NCBI GenBank assembly: GCA_916048095.2
Contig: OU696577.1
Coordinates: 6,065,440-6,129,439, forward strand
DNA length: 64,000 bases
Source: Sacculina carcini
Lineage: Eukaryota; Arthropoda; Thecostraca; Sacculinidae
Direction: 5' to 3'
Shown here: in pieces, positions 11,430 through 21,655 of the stretch
Layout: the number at the start of each line of letters is the position of its first letter
How positions within the stretch are numbered: the first letter of the stretch is position 1
Translations under genes and position numbers: made by a program
Notes under the pieces: model-generated
What the model was told of the DNA's origin: nothing
Databases searched by the model: none
The model's input: the letters and a program-made list of their open reading frames with translations, nothing else

Positions 11430-12743
11430 ATGCAGCTTCACAACATATCACCCAGTGCATACAAAATGATTCGTCGATCTGGCTTAATCATTCTACCATC
11501 AACAAAAATGATAAAAGACGTGCTTTCTAGTAGTCTGCAGGACTCCATCCTCAAAACATTATTCGACCAGCTTAAGCCGCAGCAGCGTTTGGTGAATATA
11601 TTGTTTGATGAAGTAAAGCTGGTCGAGACATTGCGATTTTCTGGAGGACATGTTCTAGGATATGCTCAAAACATTGCAGCGGGTAGTGACCATGAAATGC
11701 TTGCTTCACATGCTATGGTTGTTGAAGTTGCCTGCCATTTTGGTGGTCCACGCTATATTCTACGCGTTTTACCCTGCAAAAAGCTTGCTGCCCATGTGCT
11801 GAGTGAACTCCTTATTGAAGCTGCCTCAGCTGTTGTTGGTGCTGGCGGTACTGTGATTTCCTTGATATGTTACAATTGCAATACCAATCGCAGTGTTTAT
11901 TCGAAACTTGGAGGACCTGGAAGTTGTCAAATGTTATCCATTCAAGAGCAATCCATGTTCTTAGTCTACGACTACGTGCACGTCTTCAAAAATGTTCGTG
12001 ACAACTGGATTACTGTTGATGGCCAGACACTCTCATTTGCTGAACATGGCAATGAGGACAAAGCTTACTGGAGTGATATTCGGAAGCTTTATGAGATCGA
12101 CCGAGCTACTCCTATTCGCTTAACCAAGCTGACGCACACCGCTGTTTTCCCCAAACGCCTTCAACGTCAGAGCGTATCCTTAGTATGTCAGGTGTTCAAC
12201 GACAAGACGGTCGCTGCCTTAAAGACCTTCAAGGATTCATTGGGCATCAGCGAAGGCACCATCATTCTCACCCAGACAATGAGTGAGTGGTTCAAGATGA
12301 TGAATGTTAAAGACCGTTTTTCACCTAGACATCTACGTGACGAATCCAGACAGCCATGGACAGCAGACTGTACATCTTTCACTATGCTGGAGGACGCCTG
12401 CCAAATTATATCGACCTGCGCATGGCAAGGAGGTAGTGGTCGTAAGCTGAAGTTAACTAAGCAAACTGCTGAGGCTTTCATTGTGTCTACACGTAATAAT
12501 GTGGCTGCTGCCAAATTTCTTCTGGCAGAGAAAGACTTTGACTACGTTCTTCCTGCTATATTCGCGGATGAAGCCTTGGAAAAGTTTTTCGGTCAAGCCA
12601 GGCAAAGAAGTGGTGGAAACTTCTACATTGATGTAGTTGACATTATGGCTGCAGCAAAACTTACAAATTTGCAGACACTTCTAAAGCATAACATTATGCC
12701 AGAATCTAGTTCTCTACTAATAATGCAGCATTTACGACTTTAG
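11430..12743 (+). CDS. P-element (THAP9-like) transposase, N-terminally truncated
   Basis: A 437-residue open frame. It begins at the conserved segment LHNISPSAYKMIR. It contains the acidic residues expected of the RNase H-like core: FDEVKL, then YDYVHVFKNVRDNW, then FADEALEKFFGQAR near the C-terminus. The THAP zinc finger and the coiled coil of complete P transposases are absent. Only about 55 bp separate the left TIR from the ORF, so there is no room for them in this copy. The frame is stopped upstream by TAG at 11403. It is either a derivative with an internal deletion or a product of a spliced gene whose first exons are gone. The core is undamaged by eye, but without a DNA-binding domain it is unlikely to act alone. 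Confidence 0.8.
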   Translation: MQLHNISPSAYKMIRRSGLIILPSTKMIKDVLSSSLQDSILKTLFDQLKPQQRLVNILFDEVKLVETLRFSGGHVLGYAQNIAAGSDHEMLASHAMVVEVACHFGGPRYILRVLPCKKLAAHVLSELLIEAASAVVGAGGTVISLICYNCNTNRSVYSKLGGPGSCQMLSIQEQSMFLVYDYVHVFKNVRDNWITVDGQTLSFAEHGNEDKAYWSDIRKLYEIDRATPIRLTKLTHTAVFPKRLQRQSVSLVCQVFNDKTVAALKTFKDSLGISEGTIILTQTMSEWFKMMNVKDRFSPRHLRDESRQPWTADCTSFTMLEDACQIISTCAWQGGSGRKLKLTKQTAEAFIVSTRNNVAAAKFLLAEKDFDYVLPAIFADEALEKFFGQARQRSGGNFYIDVVDIMAAAKLTNLQTLLKHNIMPESSSLLIMQHLRL

Positions 12744-12933
12744 CTAACATTCTATTGAAAGCTCACGTACTCAATGTAAGTGACAAAGAAAAGGCTGTGG
12801 GATGCCTCAGGAGACAAGAAAACCTCTCCATCTAGCGATGTTCATCTAATCAAATGTTAATGTCTTTGAGTTTTGTTGTTATGAGAAATAGGTACCGTTC
12901 TTTTTTTCTTGTTTTAGTGTTTCATTGTTTTAG

Positions 12934-13018
12934 GGCTTGTTTGGAATGTTTGAGTAATACAATATTTGACAATATATATTAAATTTGAACAGCTCTACAG
13001 ACTTGCCTCTTATTATAA
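12934..13018 (+). repeat. P-element right TIR, inner part
   Basis: Inverted match to 11287-11372; interrupted at 13018 by the LTR element and continued at 17580-17865. Confidence 0.8.
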
Positions 13019-13405
13019 TGTAACACGCAGCTTGCAATGGATGAACTCGATTATATTTCAATACAACCGGTAACACTCACAAGAACACACCAAACACTCC
13101 CACTCGCACAGCACACATATCTCGACCCCCCTCACTTCCTGATACAGTACGCGAAACCACATCAGGTGTCATCTTGCACGCACACACTCAACAACTCTCA
13201 TACTCATACACACACGCTCTGCATATCACTGACATCTCGCACCGACAGTGTAACACGAGCTGCATCAGCATTCCAGGACTCGTTGCAAAAGCACTGCTTC
13301 AGTCTTGCACACACGCACATACATACATACACACATACATGCATACACACATACATATATATATACACAGCATATAACAAGTTATAAACGAACAATACAA
13401 CTACA
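13019..13405 (-). repeat. 3' LTR of the 13019-17574 element
   Basis: 387 bp; near-identical to 17194-17574 apart from length changes in a (CATA)n stretch and a few substitutions. Rich in CA/CATA simple repeats, which create chance ORFs. Confidence 0.85.
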
Positions 13406-13424
13406 TCCCCCCTTGATCTCAAGA

Positions 13425-16400
13425 TCAGTTTACAATATAATCTCTAAACCATGTCGGGTCCTTCCTCACGCGACTCGACCTTCTCGGAGGAGCAGTTTCT
13501 TCGCTTTCTTGTTCGGACCGTTCATCAACAGGCGCTTCATCTTCGGACTCTTCTGAGAGGGCGCTAGTTGATCGCTGAATTGCTTCATCAGGAGCGCACA
13601 CTCTTCCCGAACGATTTCTTCCGTCGTCTCTTCGCTTGAGCAGTCGAACATCCCTCACGTGTCTCGGCACTCCCCCGACTTCTACGACATGACCTGAAAC
13701 TATACCAGTGACCGTACCCTCTTTCCATCGAGTAGTACACCTTGCAACTCCCGGTTTCGTCGCAACCAAGTCACCAACTCGAAACTCTGATATAATCGGA
13801 CTGTCTGTGCTATGTCTGACACACGCAGGATGACGCCACTCGTACGTATGCAGAGCTGCCGACGGAGCGGTGGCTTTGCGGCGGCCATCTTTTGCAGCGA
13901 GATTATACCAGAAAACCATCCTCAAAGGGTCGCTCCTAGACCTGGCTGCTATGCGCTTGACAGTGCGATGCACCCTCTCGACAATGCCGTTTCCTGATGG
14001 TCTATGGGCTGCACGGAATCTGCGGCGGACACCCCAGCTCTCACAAAGCCTCGCAAGTTTTTCTGATCTGAAAGCAGACCCATTGTCCATCAAAAGTTCG
14101 TCTGGCGTGCCTCTTTCCATGAATATTTGCTCAACCCGACTGCTCACCTCAGCAGCATCTTCGGCCCTTATCTTGCGCCAAATCGCGAATCTGCTGGGCC
14201 CACAATCAATCACAGTTAGGTAGCATTCAGCATTGTAATGAGTAACGTCTAACGCAAGTCTACTCCAATTCAATTTCACTTCAAGCTCGCCGCGAACAAG
14301 TACGACCGGCGCAGGATCAATCATCTTGCAATCTCTGCAATTTCTCACTATACTTGTCATTTCCTTCCTCGTCACCTTCGGATTCGCTAGTCTCGCTAGA
14401 TACAGGGAACGATCTACGCCTAGATGATGGTTGGCATGCCATTTCGATGCCGCATCCATGGCCACTGTACATGCATGTGAGTCGTGCGTCTTGAGCCATC
14501 TGTTAGGCACCCTCGTAAGTTTATCGGCCTTATTGTCAGCCGAACGTGTGAATTTTACGGTAATGTTCACCTTCATCTCGTCTACAATACTGCGCAAAAT
14601 ACCTAATCGTCTTCTCACCAAGACCTCCGACATCCCCGCCACTTTTATCCGGTTCTCGTCACATAGCATTGTCTTTAACCATTTCAACACTGTCGCTGAA
14701 TCGGTTAACACTTCAATTGATGTTAAGTTCCACTTAAGAGCGAGGTTAAAACTTTTCACAACAGCCTCTAGCTCGGCCAGATTTATATGCCCAAAATCCT
14801 CACTTTTCCGCAGCCAGGCGGCATCTTCTACAACATCTCCGTCTATCTCCAAACATACACCTGTAGCCAAGCTACTAGCGTCGCACCAGACGCGACCATG
14901 ATCATTATCAGCAACATGAAATGCACCTTTCACTGGATCCTCAATCGTTACTCTTTGTATAACTTCTTTTAGGAAGTTTGACGCTGAAACACCCGCATTA
15001 TCATCCCATCGTTCGCCCTGACATTTACGTTTTATGTAACTGCACGCTACACGCAACCAACTGCAAACAGGATAATGCCCCAGGAGTTGCCCACAAACAG
15101 AAAACAATTGACGCTTGGTCAGCTCACCTTCACTGTCGATCTGCGGCAGTTCGTTCCCACGAGAGAAATGCATCTTACCGTCACGAACGTCCTTCCTTAG
15201 AGACAGCCCAAGTATTCTTCCGCCATCAGGTGACTCCGGAGGCTTCGTTTGAAGTCCGTAGCGCGCCAGGTGTGCCACTACCGTCTCAGCGGTCACGACG
15301 TCCTCGTTGACGATGATGTCGTCGATGTAACTATCGGTACCACTGCGCACCTTAGCGTCGGCCGCGAGGACAGCATTTACAATTTTTGACATTGCCTTTG
15401 GCGCACAGTTAAGCCCGAATCCTAAGCGAGTTAGATAGTACAAGCGGCCATTATACCTGACCCGCTGATAACGCCAAAGCGACTCATCCATGTGTACCTG
15501 CAGATACGCAGACTTTTAATCGACAAGTTTGACTCGTTCCGGAAACCTCCTCCACTTCATTATAGTCTCATCACACACAGCAACATCAAGGCCGGGATGA
15601 CAACTGACATAATCGTTGAGCTCCCTGTAATCCAATACAGGCCGCACTTTTCCTTTACTTTTCTGAACTACCGCCATCAAAGGCAAAATTCCCTCAACAT
15701 CTGACTGATCTTTACATTCACTAAGCCAACCCTTACTGATCCATTCCTCAATTTCCCGTCTCCACTCGTCCTGTATCGCCTCATCCTGAACACTGCTGTA
15801 CTCACTGACAGTGTTACTCAATTTGGGCTCCACACCATCCTTCCACCGCCAAGAAACGGTCCACTTCCCACCACTGAACCTGGCGTCGAAATCAGAGTCA
15901 TGCACCTCTAAGAAATCGTCAGCGTCACAAGATGACACACCATTAAGATTATCATGTGAGTAGTGTGGTGCAGTATAAATGTCCATGTTACTACGGGTAG
16001 AATCGTCAAGGTTGAAAATTGCTTTGAAGCAGGTGGACCGGCTTCCAAATGTGACACCCTGCTCCCCAATATACACGCCGCCAAGTTGCCTAATGACGTC
16101 CATCCCAAAAATTGCTTTGACACCACCCAGTAAGCCACTGGCAACAATGCAAGAGACCTTAAGAGTGGCACCGTTCAAAATCACCTGCACGTCCAATGCA
16201 CCGCCAAACTTCACGCAGCGACCATCAACAGCTGTCACATAACTACTCCCTCGCGATATGCCCACCAAACATTCGGCCACAATTGATTTAGTGCAACCAG
16301 TGTCGATCACTGCCGACACCAGCACACCATTCACTCTCGCCTCAACGCGTGGTAGCGCCTCTATTGGTCGTTGGTGGCTGGGAGAACTGCTGGCGCACCA

Positions 16401-16490
16401 GTCCTCCCCTGGTCGTTTCCCGATCTCCTGTACATTTGTCCAGTTGCTGGGCAGCTTCTGAGGAGATGCGCAACTCCGCATCCGAAGCAC
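13425..16490 (-). pseudogene. Pol polyprotein (protease, RT, RNase H, integrase) with one in-frame stop
   Basis: The protease signature is SAVIDTGCTKSIV. RT begins with VRPVLDYRELND; the frame is then closed by TAA at 15516-15518 within motif A and continues unchanged after it. RT motif C is SYIDDII. The RNase H-like part has WCDASSLATGV, LAELEAVV and LTDSATVLKWL, then NKADKLTRVP. The integrase has DVTHYNAECYLTVIDCG, LMDNGSAF and NGIVERVHR, so the D-D-E set is present. The LTRLGFGLNCAPKAM block and the lineage-specific RNase H differ from the other gypsy copies here and share features with BEL/Pao. Clade assignment is open. The same frame is kept across the stop, so the damage seen by eye is a single nonsense change. 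Confidence 0.78.
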
Positions 16491-17176
16491 TGAACTCGAC
16501 GCTGGCTATACTGACCGGTTTCCATTGACCTGCTGCAGTTCCTGGCTAAATGGGGCCCTCCACAGTTGAAGCAGCCTCCACGAACTTGTGATAGAGAGCC
16601 TCGTTTCAATTGAATGTCTCGAGAAGGCACAGTTCTTGACACCATGGCGGCATTGTCAGTGCACAACTCAGAGAGCAGTACACGCGCCCGCTCAACTAAC
16701 AGCGGAAGACCCACTGTGTCCACCCCTGCCACGACCCTTAGCTCACGTGACACTTCTCTTGGGAGCCCAACCACGAACGCCTTCCTCAAAACGGCCTCGC
16801 TTTCAATACCGGCCAGTTTAGCTAGTCTCTTCAATTTCGACATAAATACGTCGGCTGGTTCATCTTGCCACTTTTGCGTCATGAACATTTCGTGGGCGCA
16901 AAAACTATTCATAGCAAATGCGTTCAGTAGAGATCTTGTAATTTCATCATACCGATTCTTCTTGTTGTCGTCCATCTCACTGTATATCGCATACGCAGTC
17001 CCCTCGAGAAAAAGCGGCACGACACATTCCAAATTTGAAATACCTTTCAATTTGGCCACCATTTCCACCTTATCAAGCCACTGCACCACATCCTGGCTGC
17101 CGTCGAACGGACGGATCATATCGCTCAACTTGATATTCACTGCTGAACCAGTACTCGTAGCGTCGCCTGTCGCCAT
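16361..17176 (-). CDS. Gag of the 13019-17574 element
   Basis: It starts at the ATG complementary to 17174-17176 (MATGDATSTG), 18 bp inside the 5' LTR; an in-frame Met in the LTR (17251) is less likely. The capsid-like part has WLDKVEMVAKLKGI and VPLFLEGTAYAIYSEM. Two CCHC knuckles are present, CFNCGGPHLARNC and CFGCGVAHLLRSC, the second in the region overlapping pol. The overlap with pol is 130 bp at a -1 offset, which implies ribosomal frameshifting. Confidence 0.75.
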   Translation of the reverse strand: MATGDATSTGSAVNIKLSDMIRPFDGSQDVVQWLDKVEMVAKLKGISNLECVVPLFLEGTAYAIYSEMDDNKKNRYDEITRSLLNAFAMNSFCAHEMFMTQKWQDEPADVFMSKLKRLAKLAGIESEAVLRKAFVVGLPREVSRELRVVAGVDTVGLPLLVERARVLLSELCTDNAAMVSRTVPSRDIQLKRGSLSQVRGGCFNCGGPHLARNCSRSMETGQYSQRRVQCFGCGVAHLLRSCPATGQMYRRSGNDQGRTGAPAVLPATNDQ

Positions 17177-17193
17177 TTTCAGCCGAAATAGCT

Positions 17194-17574
17194 TGTAACA
17201 CGCAGCTTGCAATGGATGAACTCGATTATATTTCAATACAACCGGTAACACTCACAAGAACACACCAAACATTCCCACTCGCACAGCACACATATCTCGA
17301 CCCCCCTCACCTCCTGATACAGTACGCGAAACCACATCAGGTGTCATCTTGCACGCACACACTCAACAACTCTCATACTCATACACACACGCTCTGCATA
17401 TCACTGACATCTCGCACCGACAGTGTAACACGAGCTGCATCAGCATTCCAGGACTCGTTGCAAAAGCACTGCTTCAGTCTTGCACACACGCACATACATA
17501 CATACACACCTACATACATACACACATACATATACACAGCATATAACAAGTTATAAACGAACAATACAACTACA
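17194..17574 (-). repeat. 5' LTR of the 13019-17574 element
   Basis: 381 bp, paired with 13019-13405. Followed on the + side by the TSD tataa and by the resumed P-element TIR. Confidence 0.85.
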
Positions 17575-17579
17575 TATAA

Positions 17580-17865
17580 TCATCCATCTCTCACCATTTA
17601 TGAGTTACACACAAAAACGAGCAAAAATGATCAAAATTCACAAATTTGACTTTGAATATGACCTTTTGACTTTGGAGATGACCCCAGTTGGTGTTGAAAA
17701 TGTTACTATTGAACTCAGCGTCCTCAAGAAAACCATTTTGACCCATAGAACGCGTTTCTAGCTCTTCTAGAAGTCATTTTATTCCAGAACTCAAGTTAAT
17801 CTTTCAGACTCAAGTTAAAAACCCCGAGCAGGGGACGTTCCAGTCCTTCCTTAAAGGAGTATATG
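17580..17865 (+). repeat. P-element right TIR, outer part
   Basis: Inverted match to 10999-11286, ending ccttaaaggagtatatg at the TSD. Confidence 0.82.
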
Positions 17866-17873
17866 GTATTAAT

Positions 17874-18077
17874 GATAAGTTTCCAAATAAGTTATATGGT
17901 AGGATTTAATTATATTGAGTGTTTGTATTTGCTAACCTTGCTAATGTACATTACTAACCACTATCATTTGGGTTATGTTTCAGACATTGAATGTTGGTGT
18001 CTTATTGATATGAAATAGAGTGGCACGTTTCACGGTTGTTTTCATTGTAGTGGCGATGACGGAAAAGGAATAGTAAA
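17874..18077 (+). repeat. Gypsy-1 3' LTR, right part
   Basis: Continues the LTR interrupted at 10998; matches 6474-6681 with a 4-bp deletion and several substitutions. Confidence 0.8.
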
Positions 18078-18378
18078 ACCCTGTCTCTCACTCTCTTACT
18101 CCATATGCTTCTTTGTGATCTGGTTTTAGTTATTTACGATACAAAATTATATTTGTTTTGTGTGCCTCATCTGGTTTTGCTGTTCCTGTATTGTGTATTG
18201 TTTGAGTGTTGTGTGTTTATAAGTGTTTGCTATATGTGTTATCTTCTTGCTATTCAATTGTAATTTTGCGCGCATGTGTATTTATATGCGCTAAAGGAAA
18301 TATATTTCCTTAATATCCTTATTATCCATACTATCTTCCTAGCGTAGTTGGCTTTTCTAGTTGTCCGCATGTTATTTT

Positions 18379-18403
18379 GTGTGTGTGTGTGTGTGTGTGT
18401 GTG
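18379..18403. repeat. (GT)n microsatellite
   Basis: Uninterrupted GT dinucleotides in the LINE-A 3' UTR. Confidence 0.9.
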
Positions 18404-18509
18404 CGGTGCTTTCATGTTTAATGTTTTTATTTTCCCATTTTCGTTGTAGTTTGCCGCGCTTGTGTCCCTGGATGAGCGCTATACAAATAAATTAATGAAT
18501 GAATAAGAG

Positions 18510-19088
18510 TATGTGCATATTTTTACTTACGTTCATTGATATACATAATATGATATAGATGATATATATGATTGAGGTTAAACATTTCCTATGTTCGGCG
18601 AAATTGAAGTGGACGTAATGAGATTTGTTTTCAATGTGTACGATAGGTGTTAAAGCGGTGGATATGCATAAGTGTCGTGTGCGGTGCATCACAGGCTTGA
18701 TGAAGCCGCCTGTGGCGCTCACAGGCTTGATGCGCTTTGTGATGTCTATCATGAAGATACTTCTGCGAAGAAGATCGTCTGTGATGAAGACATTGATTAT
18801 CGAAGCGTTTCCTGAATGTTTGGCTGTTTCCTGGCAATACATAACTTACTTCCAGCTCGCCTGACACTCAGTTTCAGCATTTCTTACTGAATCATACTAT
18901 GTTCAGCCACTGTGCTAGCTGAGTGGAGTGCAATTATCCATGTCCACGATGGCTGCAGGTCCCCCTTTCACTATGGAAAGTATTATCCGCTCAGAAGCGG
19001 GGGTATCATAGCTGGCACGCTATTCGCTGTGGCCTGCTTTTCATGTCCGAAATAGGAACACACGTATACACACAACCACAAACTTAAC
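18510..19088. other. No gene recognised
   Basis: Contains a partial internal duplication (cacaggcttgatg at about 18689 and 18720) and short chance ORFs on both strands. No RNA gene was recognised. Confidence 0.45.
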
Positions 19089-19260
19089 AGCCATAAATAT
19101 CACATTCATACAAACCAGTAATACTTCACAGCCATACATATCACATTCATACAAAACAGTAATACTTCACAGCCATACATATCACATTAATACAAAACAG
19201 TAATACTTCACAGCCATACATATCACATTCATACAAAACAGTAATACTTCACAGCCATAA
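19089..19260. repeat. 41-bp tandem repeat, about 4 copies
   Basis: The unit starts cagccata(c/a)atatcacatt at 19089, 19130, 19171 and 19212, with a partial fifth at 19253. Copies 2-4 differ by one or two bases. There are no spacers, so it is not CRISPR-like. Confidence 0.88.
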
Positions 19261-19440
19261 CGAACATAATTATATAACATCACATTTGCACTTGCAAAAT
19301 AAACTTTCGATAATATGTAACGCGCGTCTTTGCTCTTTTGTTTTGTTTTGTTTTTATTTTGTTTTTCTTTTTTCACACACAAGCACTACAGCATTATCTA
19401 AACAATAACTACGATAAAGGATACACAGGGAACATCTCCA

Positions 19441-20985
19441 TCACTCCTGAAGCACAACAGTCGACTGGACGCCAGACACCCACGGGAATTGCCGCGCCAA
19501 CAGCGACTGAGCAGCATCGATGACTGTGTCATTGAGCCAGCAGTGCGGGTCCGCAAGCGTCGCGCTGATGTTTATGCGGTCCGACGCGCTCGGCACAGTC
19601 GTCCATGGAGTCAATGGGCGTCTGGCGTCATTCATGCGGCGCCGCTTGACTGCTGGTTCAGTGACACCTTGAGGTTCGCCACACGCTGTGAAGACCGACG
19701 ACGGGCTGGCGATGCAGGCATCAACTGGCACAGTGGAAAGGAGCCCATGGTCGCAAGGTGTGGTGTCTTGGGCACTGTCCACCAGTTCCGCAGCAACTAC
19801 AGGAGACGACGGAGCAGGAATCTCGAGAGGCTCTAAATAGGGCTTCAAATGGACCAACGCGACCCTTCGAGAAAGAATTTTGCCTGACGGTGTTTGGAGC
19901 TGGGCCGAAGTAAAATCCATATTAGAAATCGCATATGGGGCAAGCCAGTCGAATTCCAGCCTGGATCCCTTACGCCCTTTCTTCCTATTATTACGGGCCA
20001 ATACCCACATCCCAACCCGGAAAGTGAAGGATTTAAACCCCTTATTCTCTCTCAACTCGACGTTTTTTTTCTGCCGTTCTTGGGCTTTTTTTATATTGGC
20101 ACTAACCACTTCTTTTACCCCCACCATTTTCTCAACTCTGCTCTGAATGTCTTGACTCTCAATATTAGGGTTTTCAATGCTATCATTGACCCGGGAGTCC
20201 AAATCTGGGGTGTCATTCATTTGCATGTCCGCCATTAAACGAGGGCACCTCCCGAACATGATATAAAATGGGGTAAATTTGGTGGATTCCTGCACCGAGG
20301 TGTTCATGGCGTATGCCGCGGCACCGAGGTGACAATCCCAGTCATCCTGCCGTTCATTGCACAAATTCATGATGATCTTTTTCAATGTGCCGTTGGTCTG
20401 CGGATGGTACGCGTGTGTCACAGCGTGTTTCACCTGGAACACCTGAAACAAAGCCTGATTACATAACCTTATTACAAAACTCCCTACCCTGATCTGTAAT
20501 TATTTTCTTCGGGGGCCCGAAAAGGTGGAACATTGTGTGTATGTGGTGGGAAACCTGATCGGCTGACTTGGCTTGTAGGGGGAATGCTGAGACCCACTTT
20601 GAATAAAGGTCCGTGGCGGTCAGGATGTACCTATTTCCCCTGGGTGTCTCGCTAAGAGGTCCCACCAGATCTATTCCCACTACCTCCCACGTGTCGTTTA
20701 TCCTAATCGGTGTATGCTCCGGGGCCATTGTCTTTACTTCCCCCAACCTTTGGCACCTATCACAACGGGAAATGGCATCTATCACAAACTTGGCCATCCC
20801 CTCCCAGTAAAACTGTGACTGTATCCTCGCCACAGTCTTTATCCTCCCCATGTGACCCCCCTCCGAATGGACCCTCTCAAACACGGTCTGCTTTTCGGCA
20901 TCAGAGAAGATGACCTCTCTGAAGCTGACTTCCCCCCCATTGCGTTGGACAAACTGCATCCTGGAAGTATCCGAATCTGCAAAAA
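19441..20985 (-). pseudogene. Ginger/gypsy-type integrase with protease-like C-terminal motif, dead
   Basis: On the minus strand an H2C2 zinc finger (RVHSEGGHMGRI to CDRCQ) is followed by an rve integrase core: VGIDLVGPL and ITDQGREF. The third acidic site reads HPQTNGTLKKI, so the catalytic glutamate is replaced. A one-base frame disruption lies near 20452-20460, between the second and third catalytic blocks. After the core come YAMNTSVQEST and FYIMFGRCPRL, as in GIN1/KRBA2-type integrases, and a VGMWVLARN GPY/F-like region. A C-terminal WLNDTVIDAAQSLL motif resembles the start of Ulp1-like or Ginger-associated C-terminal regions. There is no RT or RNase H beside it and no LTRs were found, which favours a Ginger-type DNA transposon over a retrotransposon. 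A possible splice acceptor (tttttgcag, minus strand) lies near 20985. Confidence 0.6.
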
Positions 20986-20989
20986 CATA

Positions 20990-21655
20990 GCACGCGGTCA
21001 GAGCAAATCATGTTGTCATAGTGCAAAATTCAACGTTTTCATTCCACGTCCAATTACTTCATGTCGAAAATCAGCGTAATATTAAGTCATTAGTTGCAAT
21101 TGAACAAGCGTGTTATACCAACCATGTAACCGAAACTTGGACGCGCGCTGGATGACTTTATGTTTCCTCTGCCTTGACATTGACGAGGGACATACTCCGG
21201 TTTGTAAATAGCACCTCACATCCTCTAGAGTGGAGCCTGTCTGAAATTTTGACAAGTTTTCAAGTAGTACGTAACCTACTTTATCATAAATTCAAGATTA
21301 AACCACGTCATCGCTTTTACAACACAAAACACCAGCAACGAGAACTGTTTATGTGTGCACTAACCAACCAGACGGCTATAAAAATTATCGCTCATTAACA
21401 ATCCAGACAACTAATACAATGAGCGGTTACTAACCAAACAAGCAACAAACACAAGCACTAACGAACCAAGCACCAACGAATTTAAGAACAACAAATTTAC
21501 TCCAAAAATACATGTGTGCCCTATGAAATTATCCAAAATACATACCTGGGTACCCATGTCTACAATGAAAAACTAGCAACTACCCAACTACGTTACTACA
21601 ACTGCACTACAAGAATCACTAATAAGAGCACATGTTATAACATCCAGTGCACATG
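20990..21655. other. No gene recognised
   Basis: AC-rich sequence. About 21539-21655 resembles 4318-4440 in direct orientation (cctggg(a/t)..ccatgtct and ctacaac(c/t)gcactacaa), so part of it is an interspersed repeat. Confidence 0.4.

Larger units (their letters stand above)
13019..17574 (-). mobile_element. LTR retrotransposon with divergent pol, inserted in the P-element TIR
   Basis: The LTRs are 13019-13405 (3' LTR) and 17194-17574 (5' LTR), each running tgtaacacg...aactaca on the + strand, with TG...CA ends. The TSD is tataa (13014-13018 and 17575-17579). The polypurine tract, read on the minus strand as caagggggga, abuts the 3' LTR at 13406. Gag starts only 18 bp inside the 5' LTR. Gag and pol are in different frames (-1). 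The element is nearly complete, with one nonsense codon in RT. Confidence 0.85.
10999..17865 (+). mobile_element. P-element-like DNA transposon with ~370-bp TIRs, split by an LTR element
   Basis: Termini are CATAGACTCC... on the left and ...GGAGTATATG on the right (inverted: CATATACTCC). They are flanked by a perfect 8-bp duplication gtattaat (10991-10998 and 17866-17873), the TSD length of P elements. The TIRs are long: left 10999-11372; right 12934-13018 plus 17580-17865. One transposase ORF lies between them. The insertion site is inside the 3' LTR of Gypsy-1. Without the inner LTR element the transposon is about 2.3 kb. Confidence 0.85.
6398..18077 (+). mobile_element. Gypsy-1: Ty3/gypsy LTR retrotransposon, 3' LTR split by a P element
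   Basis: The 5' LTR is 6398-6681. It is followed by a primer-binding-like TGGCGACGAGG at 6684. The 3' LTR starts at 10923, directly after the polypurine tract gaagagggaggaga (10909-10922), is cut at 10998, and resumes at 17874-18077. The 5-bp TSD accct is at 6393-6397 and 18078-18082. The LTRs differ by a 4-bp indel and several substitutions, so the copy is not young. The coding region resembles the invertebrate 'K02A2.6-like' gypsy group. Confidence 0.85.
5115..18508 (+). mobile_element. LINE-A: 5'-truncated CR1-like LINE, split by Gypsy-1
   Basis: Two pieces of one LINE flank Gypsy-1. The left piece (5115-6397) is ORF2 from the RT fingers to almost the C-terminus. The right piece (18082 to about 18508) is the 3' UTR. 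It contains a GT microsatellite and ends with a 'gagcgctatacaaata' motif and an (ATGA)n-like tail. The accct duplicated at 6393-6397 and 18078-18082 marks where Gypsy-1 inserted. The ORF2 is close to that of LINE-B, so both belong to the same superfamily. Confidence 0.75.

Noticed and set aside
13037..13422. ORFs of about 70-116 codons rich in His/Thr/Tyr at 13037-13422 and 17212-17564
   Set aside because: They lie inside the two LTR copies and come from CA/CATA simple repeats.
19089..19260. CRISPR-like array of 41-bp repeats
   Set aside because: The repeats are head-to-tail with no spacers, and the genome is animal.
20440..20462. A GT...AG mini-intron explaining the break in the Ginger-like integrase
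   Set aside because: It would be only about 20 nt and does not give a continuous frame. A one-base frame disruption fits better.
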